Shown piece by piece: positions 14,001 through 29,000 of a DNA stretch of 64,000 bases. This DNA is from Ophiura sarsii. Taxonomy: Eukaryota > Echinodermata > Ophiuroidea > Amphilepidida > Ophiuridae. How positions within the stretch are numbered: position 1 is the stretch's first letter; the number at the start of each line of letters is the position of its first letter. The stretch covers positions 24,557,121 to 24,621,120 of the forward strand of contig CM069452.1 in NCBI GenBank assembly GCA_035610835.1, written 5' to 3'. Below the pieces are notes generated by a model that saw nothing but the letters and a program-made list of their open reading frames with translations, did no database searches and was not told where the DNA came from. A program made the position numbers and the translations under genes.

Positions 14001-17000
14001 ACACATTTGTACTTTAAAAAAAAATGGGGGAATTTTTCTAATTTTTTTAAACATTTCGGGTACCCAATTTGGTACCCGGGTACCCGGAATAGCGGGCGGG
14101 TACCCGGGTTCCCGGGTATAAGTCACAGCCTTAATATGGACGAGACTTGTACTATTAATTATTCATTTAAAAAGTTACACTTTATGGCATTTTAACAATG
14201 CTTCCCCATAACAATTGATGCAAATGAACCACTCATATATCACGTAAAATTGCATTAATGAAATAAGCTGTGCGTTTGTGGTATTAAGTATGTTTCATTT
14301 TCTCAACCGAACATGATACTCATTTTACGCAGGGGTGACTAATGTTTATGCGGTACTCAGTTCTCTGTTAGAGACCTACGCTTATTTGTGCATAGCAGTA
14401 ACGGATGATATAATATTCATGAGGTTTTGAATATATTTTAAATGGAATCGGACACATTTAGGGATATGGCTGACTACTGTAAATAAATCATTATGATTTT
14501 GAAGTCCAAGTGTCCTACATTACAAAGTTAGTCACCACTATTGTCTGTATAGTATTGGCTAATGGTAGGTGTGGATTATGTTGTATTCTTTGATTGGACA
14601 TGCTAATCGAAATTGTCTGACATCAGAAATACTGTAAAACAACTTAATTTCACTACCAATTAGGAGATCCAATTTGCCAAATTAAATTGCCGCCAATATA
14701 TTATTTATAATGGTTATATATAGGAAGATGATACAAATTAGTGAAATTAAAGGTAGATGTTCCGATTTTCAACTTGAAGTTTTCTATTCTACATGAAAGG
14801 TCATCCTTAAAAAAGTCGTGTTCCAAAGTTTGAGTTGCATAGCTCTAATGGTTCTTATTTTAGACGCACAAGATGCTGTGAATTGTACCCATTGAGTAGT
14901 ACACAAACTATATCGGTGGTTACCACCAATCGCGGTAATTCAACGTTATTTCATCGATTTCTCCGTAATTATACTGATTTAGGCCGTCAAATTTCAGTAT
15001 GATGATGAGAAAAATACGAGCTTTCATATGATATGAAAATCTCCGTATGTTTAAAATAATCCTGTGTTACGAAAATGTGATCGGGTCATCTACCTTTAAA
15101 TTGTGGCAAAAAGTTGACTAATTGTAATTCGCTAAATTAATTTGCCGTGAAATCAAAGTTGTTTACAGTATGTACCATCATGTCATAATATTTCAAAATA
15201 TGTTTTGACAATATCTGAAATAAATTTAATTAGGAATAAAAAAGGTATGTCCTGTTGGTGAATGCTTGCCAGTTTTAAAGTATAATAAATTAATAATACA
15301 TAAATCTATTGATTATTGATTGAATATGGTTTGTATTCTATCTTCCATATCTGTTACAGCTAACCGCTAAGAACATCCAGTGTATGCGTGCTATTCTGAG
15401 CCTAGCCCACTGTCACGGCACCATACTAGGCACCTCATGGCATCTAGTCCTCACAACTTTGCAGCATCTCGTCTGGATACTAGGATTGAAACCTGCTTCG
15501 GGAGGATCTCTCAAAGTTGGTAATGCCACGGAAACTCCCAACACGGTCATTACCACGGCGGTGATGGCGGAGTTGCCGATATTATCCGCCATGTTGTCTC
15601 GTCTATTTGAGAGCTCTCAGTACTTGGACGATGTTGCATTGCATCATCTGATCGATGCTTTGTGTAAATTGTCAACAGAAGCCATGGATATGGCATTCAA
15701 TAACAGGGTAAGTGTGGCCTCCCAAATGTACATTAGATGTGGATAGATTAATTTTAAGTACTTTAAGATGTCTTTAGTCACTTTATCAAATCATTCCTTA
15801 GAAAAAGGGGGGTCGGGGGAGGTGCAGAAGATTGAATGAGTTTGAGGCCTGATTTAACACTTTCCACACGGTTATTGGTTTTACCATACAAAACAGATTT
15901 TTCAGAAACCTTCTCCAACTTTCAAGGTCTTTATCTATCCAAAGGATTACTGAATCATTACTAGGCATGTTTGTACTTATTTCAATGCATTTCACATGTT
16001 GATTCCAAATATGGTTATGAAATTTATTTATTTTTACATTTTTGAAACATTTTGTGAAATTTTGGAATGTCATCTGCAGACGCCTACCGCCTGGGAAGTG
16101 TTAAGATTCCAAATAGAAATGTCTTGCAATCCTGTGCTATTTGTTTGGTACAAGAGACTCTAATTATCCCTCTATCTGACTGCTTGCAAGTACACTATTA
16201 CCAACTGAACAATTATCCCTTGCCTTGCAGTGCCTTGGCATTCCAACTATTGTGGTGATTAGCTGTCATAGGTTCATATCTCTGTATCATCTGCGCCTTT
16301 TTTGCACCTTTGTTTGATGCTTAGTCATAATCAGATTCACACTATAGTCGTCGTCAGAATACTTCAGCACATTTTTCTGTGACGACTGCGTACAGCGTAA
16401 ACACGGAAGTGCGTTGTAGAACAGCGTCACAACAGCGTCATCTTTGAGCAGTTTGATGCGTCGCGGCCCCTGTAATCCTATTGGCCGCGATGGGTCATGA
16501 ATGTCCCCGCCCACAGGCTCATTAACTAGACGCATGCATTGGTGGTTTTAAAAAGCGCTGAAGTATTCTGACGACGAATATAGTACATTCTTTTATAATA
16601 AAATCTGATGAAAATCCTTTAGACGTAAGATGTAGGTGTGATGCCCAACATGCACTGCATCTCTGAGTGATTCAGTTTTGTGATATTTGATAAGCATGCA
16701 TATGTCCATGTTATATATTTCAACCTTCCCTCCCAGTAAGTAGATCAAAATAACACCTGTATTCCTGTCTGTATATTCTTATCCTAAGGAACCTTCATTG
16801 TTTGCTGTGGCCAAGCTGCTAGAGACCGGTCTAGTCAACATGCCTCGTATGGAGGTATTCTGGCGTCCAGTATCAGCACACTTGTTAGAGATCTGTTCAC
16901 ATCCACACACCAGGATGAGAGAATGGGGAGCTGAAGCTGTCACAGCATTAGTCAAAGCTGCTATAGGATATAGACATGAACCACCGTTACATGAAAATCT

Positions 17001-20000
17001 TGTAAGTATATATACAGCCAAGCTGTGATAACATTTCCAAAACAGCTGTATAAGAGGTTCACAATACAAATCCAACCATTTATGCAATAAGCCCATGTCT
17101 TAGATACCTCTAGAAAGCAAAGAAAGTGGTTTAAAAAAAAAAATATGATCACTTGTGCCGTCTGTCTGATGTCTGGGTGGGGGATAAAAGCTAGTATATA
17201 CCATTCATTTCACCAACTATGTTATTGTCTGTTGAACAATAAACCACGTCATCTCACTGTGTTGATTAACAAACTATTCCATGCATGGGGTTCTGGTTGA
17301 GTCGCATACTATTGATATTATTGCAACCCTTTTCAGGCAGTGTGCATGTAACACCCCACACCCACCCCAGGCAAGTTATTATTTACTTCCCCACCAAAAT
17401 GTTACAGGTGACTTTATCATGCCTGTCATAACTTTACGGTTACAAACGTATCTTAAAATATTGCCATTTTTTAACACAGTGTTAAGTTAGCATGCCTAGC
17501 AAATCTCCATCTGCAAAATAATTTGAAATTTGAAAATATTTTGCCTACATTGTTATTTTACAGAAATTGCAGACAATGCTTCTCGGTCCATTACAAGAGC
17601 TGTCCTCTATCCCGCACCCAGACATCAGACAGAAACAACTATACTGTGTACATCAGTTGTTATCTAGTACAGGGGAGACATTAGTACATGGATGGCCTAT
17701 GGTGTTAGGGGTTATTGGAGCAGTGGCTGAAGATCAAGGGTAAGTATTGACAAATGAAGAGCTGTTTTGCAAAAGGGCCTACATCCACTTCTGCCTTTTT
17801 ACTCATTTTGCATTATTAAATGGATGGCTATTCACTATGTGGAATGTGGCTTGTATTGTTGGTGCCTCAATTGGTGTGCATGGATGCACTAATCCAAATC
17901 ATAGAAACAGTAATGAACACAGCCATACAATAATTTGATTAATTCCATGTCAATACAAATTCACTAATGCAAAATGAGAAACATGTCTGGTGGTCTGGTG
18001 GCCCTTTTGCAACAAAGCTCTTCAAATAGACAATTATTATTATCTGATGAATAATACACTTATCAATTGCAACCGTGGCCCGGGGGACCCGGGACATGGC
18101 GGGGACATACAAAAAATGTTGCCCGGCTATGCGGGGACGTGTACCAAGGAAGTAGGCATAATTCTGTTATACCCTACACACCAACATCGGTTGTATGCAT
18201 CGTTCTTAAAAATCATGCACTATGAATACCTCTGTGATAGGTATAACAGAATTACTCAAGGAAGTACAAGGTGTACCTGCGCTAGCCGGGACATAGTAGG
18301 GATGTACATCGCTAAAACAATGAAAACAATTTTGTCCTGGCTAGGGAGGGGGGGCAAGATGGGAATGTAACAGTGACGTGCACTTTGTCCCGGCTAAGGA
18401 GGGTCGGGACTGTAGCGGGGACATTCACAAAATGGTGTCCCGCCCTGAGGGTCTGGGTCGCAATTGAAAAGTGCATAATTTAGCAAGCACTGCATACAAA
18501 GGGTTCAGACCTGATGATCACACCTGAAATCATTACGGTCTCATTTGGGCAGGCTTTATGCAAAGCACAGGATACTCTGTTTTATCATGTTTTTCATTAT
18601 AAATCTGATTATAAAGCACTTCTTCTTTATCCTCGTCGTCGTTCTATGAATCATGGCTGATTCGTGGTGACCCTATTTGTCCCGTGTCAAAAAATAAATC
18701 ATCCGATAGTAGGGTTGTATCTAGTAAAGGAAAGTTTGATTTGAGAGTTGATATTCATACATGGGACTCCAGTACTACTCGCAAAAGAATTGTGAACAAG
18801 CTTCTGATTGTCTTGTTGAACTCAAAGAGAGTAAATGGTAGGGGCATGTACATGTAAATTATACACAGGGAAAAAAAATATTTGGTTTGGTTTGGTCGGG
18901 TGAAAAGTATTGTGAATTATCACGATACCTTAAGAAATGTCAAAGGTCAACATACTTTTGACAATTTTGTTGTTATTAGTATTCTGAACATGATCAAAGT
19001 CTTGTTTTAAAGTGTTTCAACCATTTTCAGGAAACATTTCTATCAATTCATGAGCTGAAATTTACCTTTGATTTTTTCATTACAGGGAGAGCCTTGTGAG
19101 GTCAGGATTTCAGAGTCTCCAACTTGTAGTCACAGATTTCCTTCCCATCATGCCATTCTACTGTCTACAAATCAGTGTTGGTGTTGCAGCTAAGTTTGGT
19201 CTCCAGAAAGAAGATGTTAATATCAGCCTTACAGCAGTAGGGTTAATTGTAAGTAGTGTAAAGGGTGTCAAAGGGCTCATTTTCGAGCATGTAGGCGGTA
19301 ACATTCTTGACGCCAAGATACAATCAGGCCAATCAGAAGTGGGTGTTAGTCCGCTCAAAGTCGTACTGTTCTATTCCACCAAGGGACTGCACTTCAGTGT
19401 TTACGCTTAGTACGCGATTTTAAAACCCCAAGCATCTACTTAATGGTGGACAAACTGACTGTGAATCTTACAAGATATTATTTACAAAATACAAAATCTA
19501 TGGTGTTAAATTAATAAAAAAGGGGCATCATCAAAATTACATTTTTACGTTTCTTATCGTATATCTTTGTTTTATCAACTGATTTATACGAACAATATTT
19601 GAAAATACATTTAACCATATTTTTGAAAAGGAACCGGAGTCTACTGAACATGGATATCAAGAGTAAAAGGCATTTAAAACATTTGGTATGGCAGCGTACT
19701 CTATTGCTCAAATGTGGCAGATTGGCTGGATTAAGCCACTGGTGGAATGAGTAGATGCCTGGGGCTTTAACAAAAAAAGTCCTGAACTTCTTTGCTGCTG
19801 ACTATAATGGTGCACTTTTTAGTTAGTCAGCGTCATAATGCTATGCACATAATTCAACCAATGCGTGCATACATTTCTACAAGTGTACATGCGTAAACCT
19901 GGAAGTGCGTACCGGACGCTTTCAAGAATGACCGCGCGTCCTGATTGGTCAATCATGAAATCATCACGTGCATGCATGCATAGTTCATGCGTTTCATGTA

Positions 20001-23000
20001 TCTGGAAGCAGCACCGCGAACAACAACAAAACACACTTGAATGAAGTAGCTTGAATTTTGTCTATAGCATAATAATGATTATAATTGTAGAGGACAGCAG
20101 TAGCAGCAAACCTGGCTTGCTTCTCTATTTTATTTCAAAAGGTGTATCACATTGGCTCTAGCTACCCTTGAACATGTTATAAATGTTTACATTAAATATC
20201 AAATATTAAATTTAGATGCACTACTGACAGCGTACAATTTACCCAGTGTCACGTCGCTAAATGCTCCACACTTTGAGGAATTTGCTATACAATCTAAAAG
20301 TGAATAGCAGTTTTATACTATGCATTTCAATGTAACAGTTTATCATTTTTAACGAACGGTTGGAATTTGACAACAATTTGCTACACAAAATGTATTGCAT
20401 AAATCGATCACTGACTTCTGACAATATGAATTGTCCTTATTCCAGTGGAACATCTCGGATTATCTGTACCAGAATCGTGACAAGATCCGTGAAGGTTTAG
20501 AGAAAGAAGCCAAACAGATGGGTGCAACCGATCCTGATGGCATAGAGCAACCTGTGCCACCGTTTGATGCCTTGTGGTTGACTCTGTACTCAAGATTAGC
20601 GGACCTCTGTGTAGATTCAAGACCAGCGGTGAGGAAGAGTGCTGGGCAGACGTTGTTTTCTACTATCAGTGCACATGGAGCGCTGCTTAAGTTGTCCACA
20701 TGGCAGATAGTGTTATGGCAGGTAGGACACACATTGGCAAACCTATTTCACATGCGTAATTCAACAACTTATAACATGTAATATTTGACTCTGTGACAGA
20801 TTTAAGTGCATGTTAATAATTTCTGCAATTTGGTTTTCCATAGCTCTATACAGCTATGGAATATTTCTGTTTTGGTTGCACATTCTGGCGCCTGAAAGTA
20901 TGACTTATACGCTGCCGAGTGCTATAAGGAATTAATAGCACTCATCGACAGTACTAGTATTAGTGATGATTTATGTGGCAGAACTCTGCTGTACAAACCC
21001 CTGCACAGTAGGACACTAATAGAACTTAGAAGTTTTGATTCAAGCAACACTGATCAAGATAAACAATCATCTACTAAACACACACACACACACACACAAC
21101 AAGTTGGGATATAATTAATCAGGTTATTTACGATGTCAAATTTATAGCACTCTGAAGCTGTACGATAAGTGAAATTTGTGGAACTCTGGACTGGCTGTGT
21201 ATGTGCTATTAGTTTGATTATATTCTATACATTATCCTCTAGTAATCCTATCGTTAATCTTTGCAGGTATTATTTCCTCTGTTAGACAAGGTCAAGAAGC
21301 TATCGGGTACCGCAACTACGTATAGGGAAGAAGAAGTCACCAAAGGCAATATACTAATACATCATTCTAGAGACACTGCAGAAAAGCAATGGGCAGAGAC
21401 TAAGGTTCTCACATTAGCAGGCGTAGCCAGGGTATTTAATACCTGGAGGCACGCACTGTTATCACTAGGTTTGTATACATGTACTCAATGCTTGTTTAAT
21501 TATATCTGACTGGTACCACTTTCAATTTCTGTCCTTATGCAGATCTGGATTGTGTGTAAAATGGCGATATCAATCAACCACAAACTTTGCCTCCTCCCAT
21601 GATGGTGTATGGGTTGAAGTGGGAGGGTGAGGGAGTCTTTGAGGTTAAAGAGTTTGGTAGTTGGAAGTACGTTGGGGGAGAGTGATTTGATTGGGCAATT
21701 TTTCCATAGCGATTGGTTTAGGAAATCGGTTCGGGGTATTTGATGGTTGTGGAATTGCACTTCCATGTTTACGCTTAGTACGCGATCGTAACAGAAAAAA
21801 GCACTGAACTTCTTTGCCGCTGACTATAGTTAAGTTTAGCTAAACTAGACTATAGTTGAAGGCATATAGTGGTTGCGAGCAATTAGTTGGAGGCATTTGG
21901 TGGTTGCGGAGAATTTGTTGGAGGCAATCTGTATAGGATCAATCTGTTGGGGAAAGTTAGATGGTTGCAATTAGTCTGGTAACATTTCTTTCTAGCAAGT
22001 TAAGTAATTAGTTGGTTGGATGTTACACATACTATGCATTTGTTTAAAGATTCCGAGCAGAGCAAATTTGACCATTTATTTCTCTCCTTTCTTTTCAAAA
22101 CCTATTCACTCACAGGTGATTTTCCACGTGCATGGGCTCTACTCCTTGAACACATTGAGGCCTCAGCACTGAGTACCAGCAATGAAGTATCTCTAGCAGC
22201 TCTGAAAAGCTTCCAAGAAATCTTACACATCAGGCCGCCGAAGAAGTTAAACGCCCTCGGCCGTGACTCGCCTTCCAACAGTAGTAGTGGTGACACAGAC
22301 TTAGATTTGGACCTTGTTGTACCCAGTGAAGAAGTTATAACCAGAATACATAACAATGCTACCATGCTTGAAAGAACTAGTTCTGAAGAGAGGAGTGAAT
22401 TTGGATTCGGGGAAGGGGACACAGAACTTGATGATGCTTCTCTGTGGGCAACAGCGTGGCGGGTATGGTACAACATTGGAATAAATAGCACCAAACCGCC
22501 CAGCACTAGAGATGCGCTCACAGTCCCCTCGCAAGCATTCCTCACGTCACTGGTTCAAATCTTTCCTGCGTTGTTCTTACACATAAAGCCACGTTTTATG
22601 GCCAGTGATTTACAAAAGTTGTGCATGGTTCTACAGAATGCAGTGTCGGTTCCTGTGCATGCTGACATGTCTGTGTTTATCATACCGTCTGTTACGGAAT
22701 CGGAATTGACTTCGCTTCAGCTAACGGTACTACATGCATTGGATGTTGTGCAAAAGGTAATTAAACAGAGAAATCATTAGAAGTTAACAGTAACAGGTAG
22801 TACAGGTTAGAGATTCATCAACGGTTGCGAGAATCCATTTACATGCTTGCAAGGAATTTGTCAAAAATCTATTGATTTTCGCAACAAGGCGCAAACATAG
22901 TCATCATCAGAATGCTATGTCGGTTTTGCATTTGATTTTAGTGCTGTGCACCTACCACACTTGTGCTTGACCGCTCCACCCAGGTGCGTACCTGATGACA

Positions 23001-26000
23001 TGCGCAATTGGTACCGTTCACGGACAACCCAGACACACACACACACGTACGACAAATGATTCTGAAAGTAATTATAAAAGATTGTCATTGCATATAAAAA
23101 AACAATAAGTTGATGGTGCAAAAATAATGCAATCACAGCCAAAAATAGGGACAACATACATTCATTGTAGGCAGATGTTCTCGACCTAGTTACCATTGAG
23201 CAATCACTCCAATCACACACCTTTTATCATGTGTCAAGGACAGAAGGCCATTTTACCATACCTGTATTGAGCTAAAGTGTTTGTCTTTGTATATTGACAA
23301 ATTATTGTAATCAAAAACAAATAATAGTCAATCATAGCGTCACAAATCTATCAGGGTCCCATGCGCCTGTGTGTATCGCAACGGCTGGTGCGACTGTTGT
23401 TTTGGAATGCAGTGCATCGCAAGACCATGTTCAACATTTGGATGAATGTGAGCGCTCGGATCATTACGCTATGATAGAAATGTATTTGTTTTGATTATAG
23501 TAATCAATTGCTATTGATTTACTCCCACCCGATACAGGCTGTATCCGAGGGCCCTGACTCCATGCAGACCATGTTTCCTGCTATATTTGATCAGCTGTTA
23601 ACGTTTGTCACCTATGCGTGTCAAGCGCCCTCATACGGCCAGATTGAGACTAAGGTCATGTCAAAAGCAGCATCGAAACAGGTGAGAATAAATAAGTTGA
23701 TTTTTTATTAATTTGTTTTAAAATAGATGTTTCCGCCTTTGATTATTAACATGTTTGAGTACCACTAATATTTATGATCTAAACTATATCGATTATAATT
23801 ATCTTATAGATAATAAAAAGTTTTAAACATTTTCTATACTATCAATAGTTGTTTACCATGACATATTTATCGCATGTAGTCTGCAAGAAAGAAACCCTTG
23901 TGGTTGAAATTGAACTTACTGCATAAAGCTGACTGTTTTGGTCATTGATTTTTATATACTGAATGTTTTAACCAGACAAGAAATCAGAAATCATAATATC
24001 ATTTGTTTCAATTTCAAAACTTTGTTTTACAATTCCCGTATATAGTAATTAGCCTTTAAAAAAATCTCAGTTGGACGATCTTAATTTTCTTAATCTGCGG
24101 AAGAAAACCCATTTTTGATAAGAAATTATATTGCTTTTTTAAAAATATATTATGTTGCAGGCAGCTCACCGTATCTAAAGAATAAAATGCCATAATATTC
24201 ATTGAGCTTAACATGAGTGAATAACTGGCTGCTTCACTAACCCTCTCAATAGAGCAGAATGCATATTTTTGAAATACTGTGTCATATTTGCATAAGACTT
24301 ATAAAACAGTGTTGCTATAAATCAATCATCATTGCATGCATAGTATCTACTATCCTGTCTTTATATGTGAGTAACTTTGATACAAGATTTAGTTACCATT
24401 TCATGTAAAAGGCATTTTTAACCCACTTACAGATTTTAGGCTCTGATAACCAACAATGTTGAACATCCCTCATACGATTTGTTATAAATACATTTCACTG
24501 TTTTTGTTTCCATAAAATTGGCACAAAATAAAAGTGAGAAAATATGCCATTTTACAATATCGCATCATCATTGATACATAGTCTGTCAACCGTATTGATG
24601 GTTTTATACCTTTGTACTTTTTGTACCAACTTCCCCTTCATCTACTTACAGCAGGTTACCCTCGGCAATAATTATAGGTCAATAAATGTGTATGCAATAA
24701 TTATTATCAAAAGTAAATGTGTGTCATACAGCAGACATTTGATCATATTAATGTTGCATGGAATGTGTTGTGCCATTGACCTGATGATTGTGTTCTCATG
24801 TTAAATAACCATAACCTGCTTTTATGAATCTAACAAGTCATTATGCTGGTTCCTGCACCCTGGATCCCCAGGCCAACTCATCCATAGGTGCAGGTATAGG
24901 CTTCTACATTACTTGCTAGAATCAACTCTGCACGACATTACGTTGTCGCGCTGTTATCACATACGAGAAATAATGATCAAAACAAGTTGTAGTTGAGGTG
25001 ACACATCGAATACCAAATGCATTGTAATGCTACCATAGCTACGGCACAATGGGAGTGCGCTACACTATGCGTGTGAAGTCTGACGCTGTCGTGGGCACAG
25101 ACACAGTGTATTTTGTGCCAATCAGCAAATTAGTTATCGGTCTAGCGTGAAGCTGGCATTGACCAAATTCATCTGTGGATTATTTTACGTCATTTCATGC
25201 ATGCAATGCGATGACATGATTTACGCATATCTGCATCTATTGCTGAGTTGTGTGGAGCCCATTGATGCAGGGAACCACCATAACAATTCATGTGCAAATA
25301 TATGCTGGTTCCCTGCATCAATGGGCTCCACACAACTTATCCATAGATGCAGGTAAGCACCAATTTCCACTCAAAGCTGATTTGCTGGCATAAAAGTCAT
25401 GCATATTCATGATTGACAACAATTAGATCCACAAATAAATTCGATCAAGCTAGCGTCACGCTTAGAATGATAACAAATTTGCTGATTGGCACTAATTACA
25501 TGTGTATCTGCGCTAAACACAGCGCCGGACTTCACACACACATGCACGCATGTCATAGCGCGTGGCCAATCGCGCCGTAGCGCGACAATGCATTCAGCGT
25601 TCGATGCGGTATCTCAGCTACAGTGTGTTGATCTTTATTTACCTTATGCCATAACAGAATGACAATGCAATGTGTTGAACTTACTGTTGGGCTGGATTCA
25701 GGGTGCAGGGAACCAGCATAGTGCAAATACATCTTGTGCATGGTTTCCTTTTTGATGTGTAGCACCAATTTTAAAACTAGTTTGTTTCCTGTCTCTATTC
25801 CCCTCGATTTTTTATAATAAAAAATCTCCACCTAGTTTGAAGAGGTCATGGGTCATGAATGGAAGGTAGTACCTTTACACACTTGTCCAGTGTAGTAGTA
25901 TATATTCCTTTACTTTTATACCCACTTTTTTTAGAATATAGTTCAATCCTTCCATAGGTGTATTTATTTGTGGATATTTTGCAAGCCATTTCACCACTGT

Positions 26001-29000
26001 TTGTTGCATGATTGGTGTTTGGAGTGAACCTGTATTTATACTGTGTGTCTTCTCAAGTGTGGAGGTAACATCAGCATGTGGAATAAGGTGGTTTTTTTAA
26101 TGGGTGCACCATACCCAACATATTTCTTTGATGTGTGGGTGGGTGCAGAGGCCATCACGTTTGCAATTGTGCATGTGATATTTTGATGTTATCGCTAGTA
26201 TACGCGTTGATGTCACCTCGCAACTTGAGGTTACTCGAAATATAGCTATTTTATGTTCTTAAGCGGCACGTGACTATGATACAGTCAGTCTCTAAAACTG
26301 GGACAGGGAATCTATAATAATTAAAGAAAGGAAATTCAAATTGCCAAACAAGAGCTTTCCATATATAGGCATATATATGTGATGTGACTCTTGGTATGGA
26401 GTGGCGCTATTCTTGGCAACACCAATGATTGACAGCTCACACACGCGCCACAATCTTATGAGATGCCCGATGTAACTCTTAGCATAACAACTGGGAGTGA
26501 TGCAGCACACTGGAAGCTTTGTTCTTGGCAATGACAAGCAAGTGTGTAGTGGCAGGACCCTGACTGAGCACATTTCTTGTCAATTCAAGCTTCTTACTAA
26601 GGGTAATTTGTATGGTTTCCTGAAATAAGATGTGTATATTAAAGGTGTACTAAGAGATGTTTAAGATATATTGAAATGTTATTAATCAATATAAGAACAA
26701 TGCAATGATTGTAAAGATATAAAAATATACAATTTAATGGCTTTTTAGTCATTGTTGCCAATCATGGGGGAATTTAAAACTATTAGTGTCAACATTGAGC
26801 ATGTGTAGTCTGCATGCTTTGCAATGTCTTTAAGAAAGGTCGGTCATATGGAAACCATGTGAACGGCATAAATTGTTTTAGTTAGGATTTATATGGTTAG
26901 GATTTAAAGCTGCCTTGAGCTATTCTGTATGGAAGATATATTTAAGGATTTTTACCACATAGTGAGTGTTTAGTCGCAGGTGTGCATTTTTGGGAGATAT
27001 GGTCCAATAAACATGCCAAAAATCAATAGAAAACAAAGCAATTTTGCAACTTCAATTTGAATTTTGACAGGGAAAACATTGACCAATGATGATATGTTGC
27101 CTATCGTTTGAAAGCTTATTTCTAAGCATTTTGAATCTGGACAGACCTGAAAATAACATTTTCCGACTTAACCCTCATTTTGTGATGACAGGTCTCATTT
27201 GAGGATTTTTCTGCATGCTTCATTACTTAGTCTAAGAATGGCTGCATGGATTTTGTTGAGAATTCACATCACATAGAAAAACCTCAGAGATGTTTCATTT
27301 GAGAAAAAATGTGTATTGCAAAAAACATGGTACTGTATATGTGGTCATTTTCGCAAGGGTTTTATTTTCGTGAATTTCCCGAAAGGACATGAAAGCGCAG
27401 AACTGTAAACATGTGAAAATATCCTTTTGCTATAGAGTTACATTCATAATTTATGTAGAAACAACCACACAATTACAGTCTTGCCCATTTTCCAAAACTA
27501 TAAAATTGCAAAAATATCTGTATGTGAAAATAACCACTTATATAGTATTAGGTATGTAGCCCTATTGAACAATAAGAGAAATGTCTGTATGACTGCAATT
27601 CAGAACTATGATTTATGATAAGTCTAAGCATTTTCAGCACTTTTCCTTGAAATCTTTCAAACAACACAATGCATGTTCTTTACTTACACACATTCTGGGG
27701 TGATCACATGTAAATAAACACAATATTTGCTAATGCATGCATGCCCTTGTATATTTTTCATATAGTTATACGGCAGAGCGATAAAAGCAATACTTTGGGC
27801 TTAGTTGTACGATGGATCTTTTAGGACGGGGCAACCTTTGCACTGATTCATGAGAATATGGTTGATTGGTGATGCAAAATATTACTGTGAGAAATGTTAA
27901 GGTCTAAAGTGCAAGTCCCATAATTATACTCTTGAGCCAGGAATGTTGATTTTGCCGCTTCACCGCACCCACACACACATATCGTCACTGTTCTGTCAAA
28001 ACCATGTATGTTTTTCCAGCCCTTCAGCATGTATAAAGTAAACTGCCCAATGGTTATGCATAGGAAGTGTTGCTTTATACATGTTCAGGAACAAAGCGTT
28101 GATATATGTGTTTTTGGCTCTTGAACAAGTTTAGAGCAGACTGCCGAAAGGTTATACATAGGAAGTATTTCTTTATACATGCTGAAGGGCCAGATGGAGA
28201 TACGAGGTTTCGACAGAACAGTGACGATATAATAATCACATGATAAACAATGATTTCTGTTTGTTTGATTTCCCCTAGATTTGACATGAACTTTGTTTCA
28301 CATGACCTGTATTGTATAATCAACTTAGTGTTGAAACAGGAAGTATTTATAGTGAATGGATTTGACACCTGTATAGTAGAGTCATATCTAGCCCCTAAAT
28401 TGGGTTAGCTTTTGGGTTTTCCCCATAACCCTAACCCACAAACCGGGTTTTAACCAGGATCAAAATTTTGGAAGAGAAATCAACAAATAAATTGCCGCTC
28501 CACGACCTGGGATTAAACAGGAGATCCTCTGGACCAAAAACCCTGGCCCTCATAGGCAAGCCACAGCTCTCAGCTTCTCGTTCACTGATTATGTCATCGA
28601 AAACTGTCCGCACATGGGCTTGGTAGGCTTGGGTTGGGTGTAGTATTTTGGAGTATTCAAGAGTGTTAGGGTGCAAAAGTTGGGATGTGATTTCTTTTTT
28701 AAGGGGTACTATTAGGTTACTTGATTCACAAAAGGTATAGAATTGTTACTTTGTGATGTCCAAATTCTAGGTGGGGGCAGTAAACTATAATGATGTAAGC
28801 ATGATTGACCAAAGGATTTTGCATGTTAAATTAGTAGGCCTATAGCACCAAAATTGTTAAAAAAATTAGTATAACACTTAATTTCCCTTTAAAAAATGTT
28901 ATTAAGTTTGATAAGTGTTACATTGAAGGTATTGACTATGTAAAAGAAAACAGCCAAGATTCTGAAGGCATCACACTTTTATCGATATTGACAGGATTTT

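Noticed and set aside
13770..14195. Open frames on both strands with repeated GTRVP/YPGTR
   Set aside because: They translate the GGGTACCCG subterminal repeats of a hAT-like MITE.
22102..22545. 147-codon antisense frame over MON2 exon 11
   Set aside because: Shadow of the + strand coding exon, no similarity of its own.
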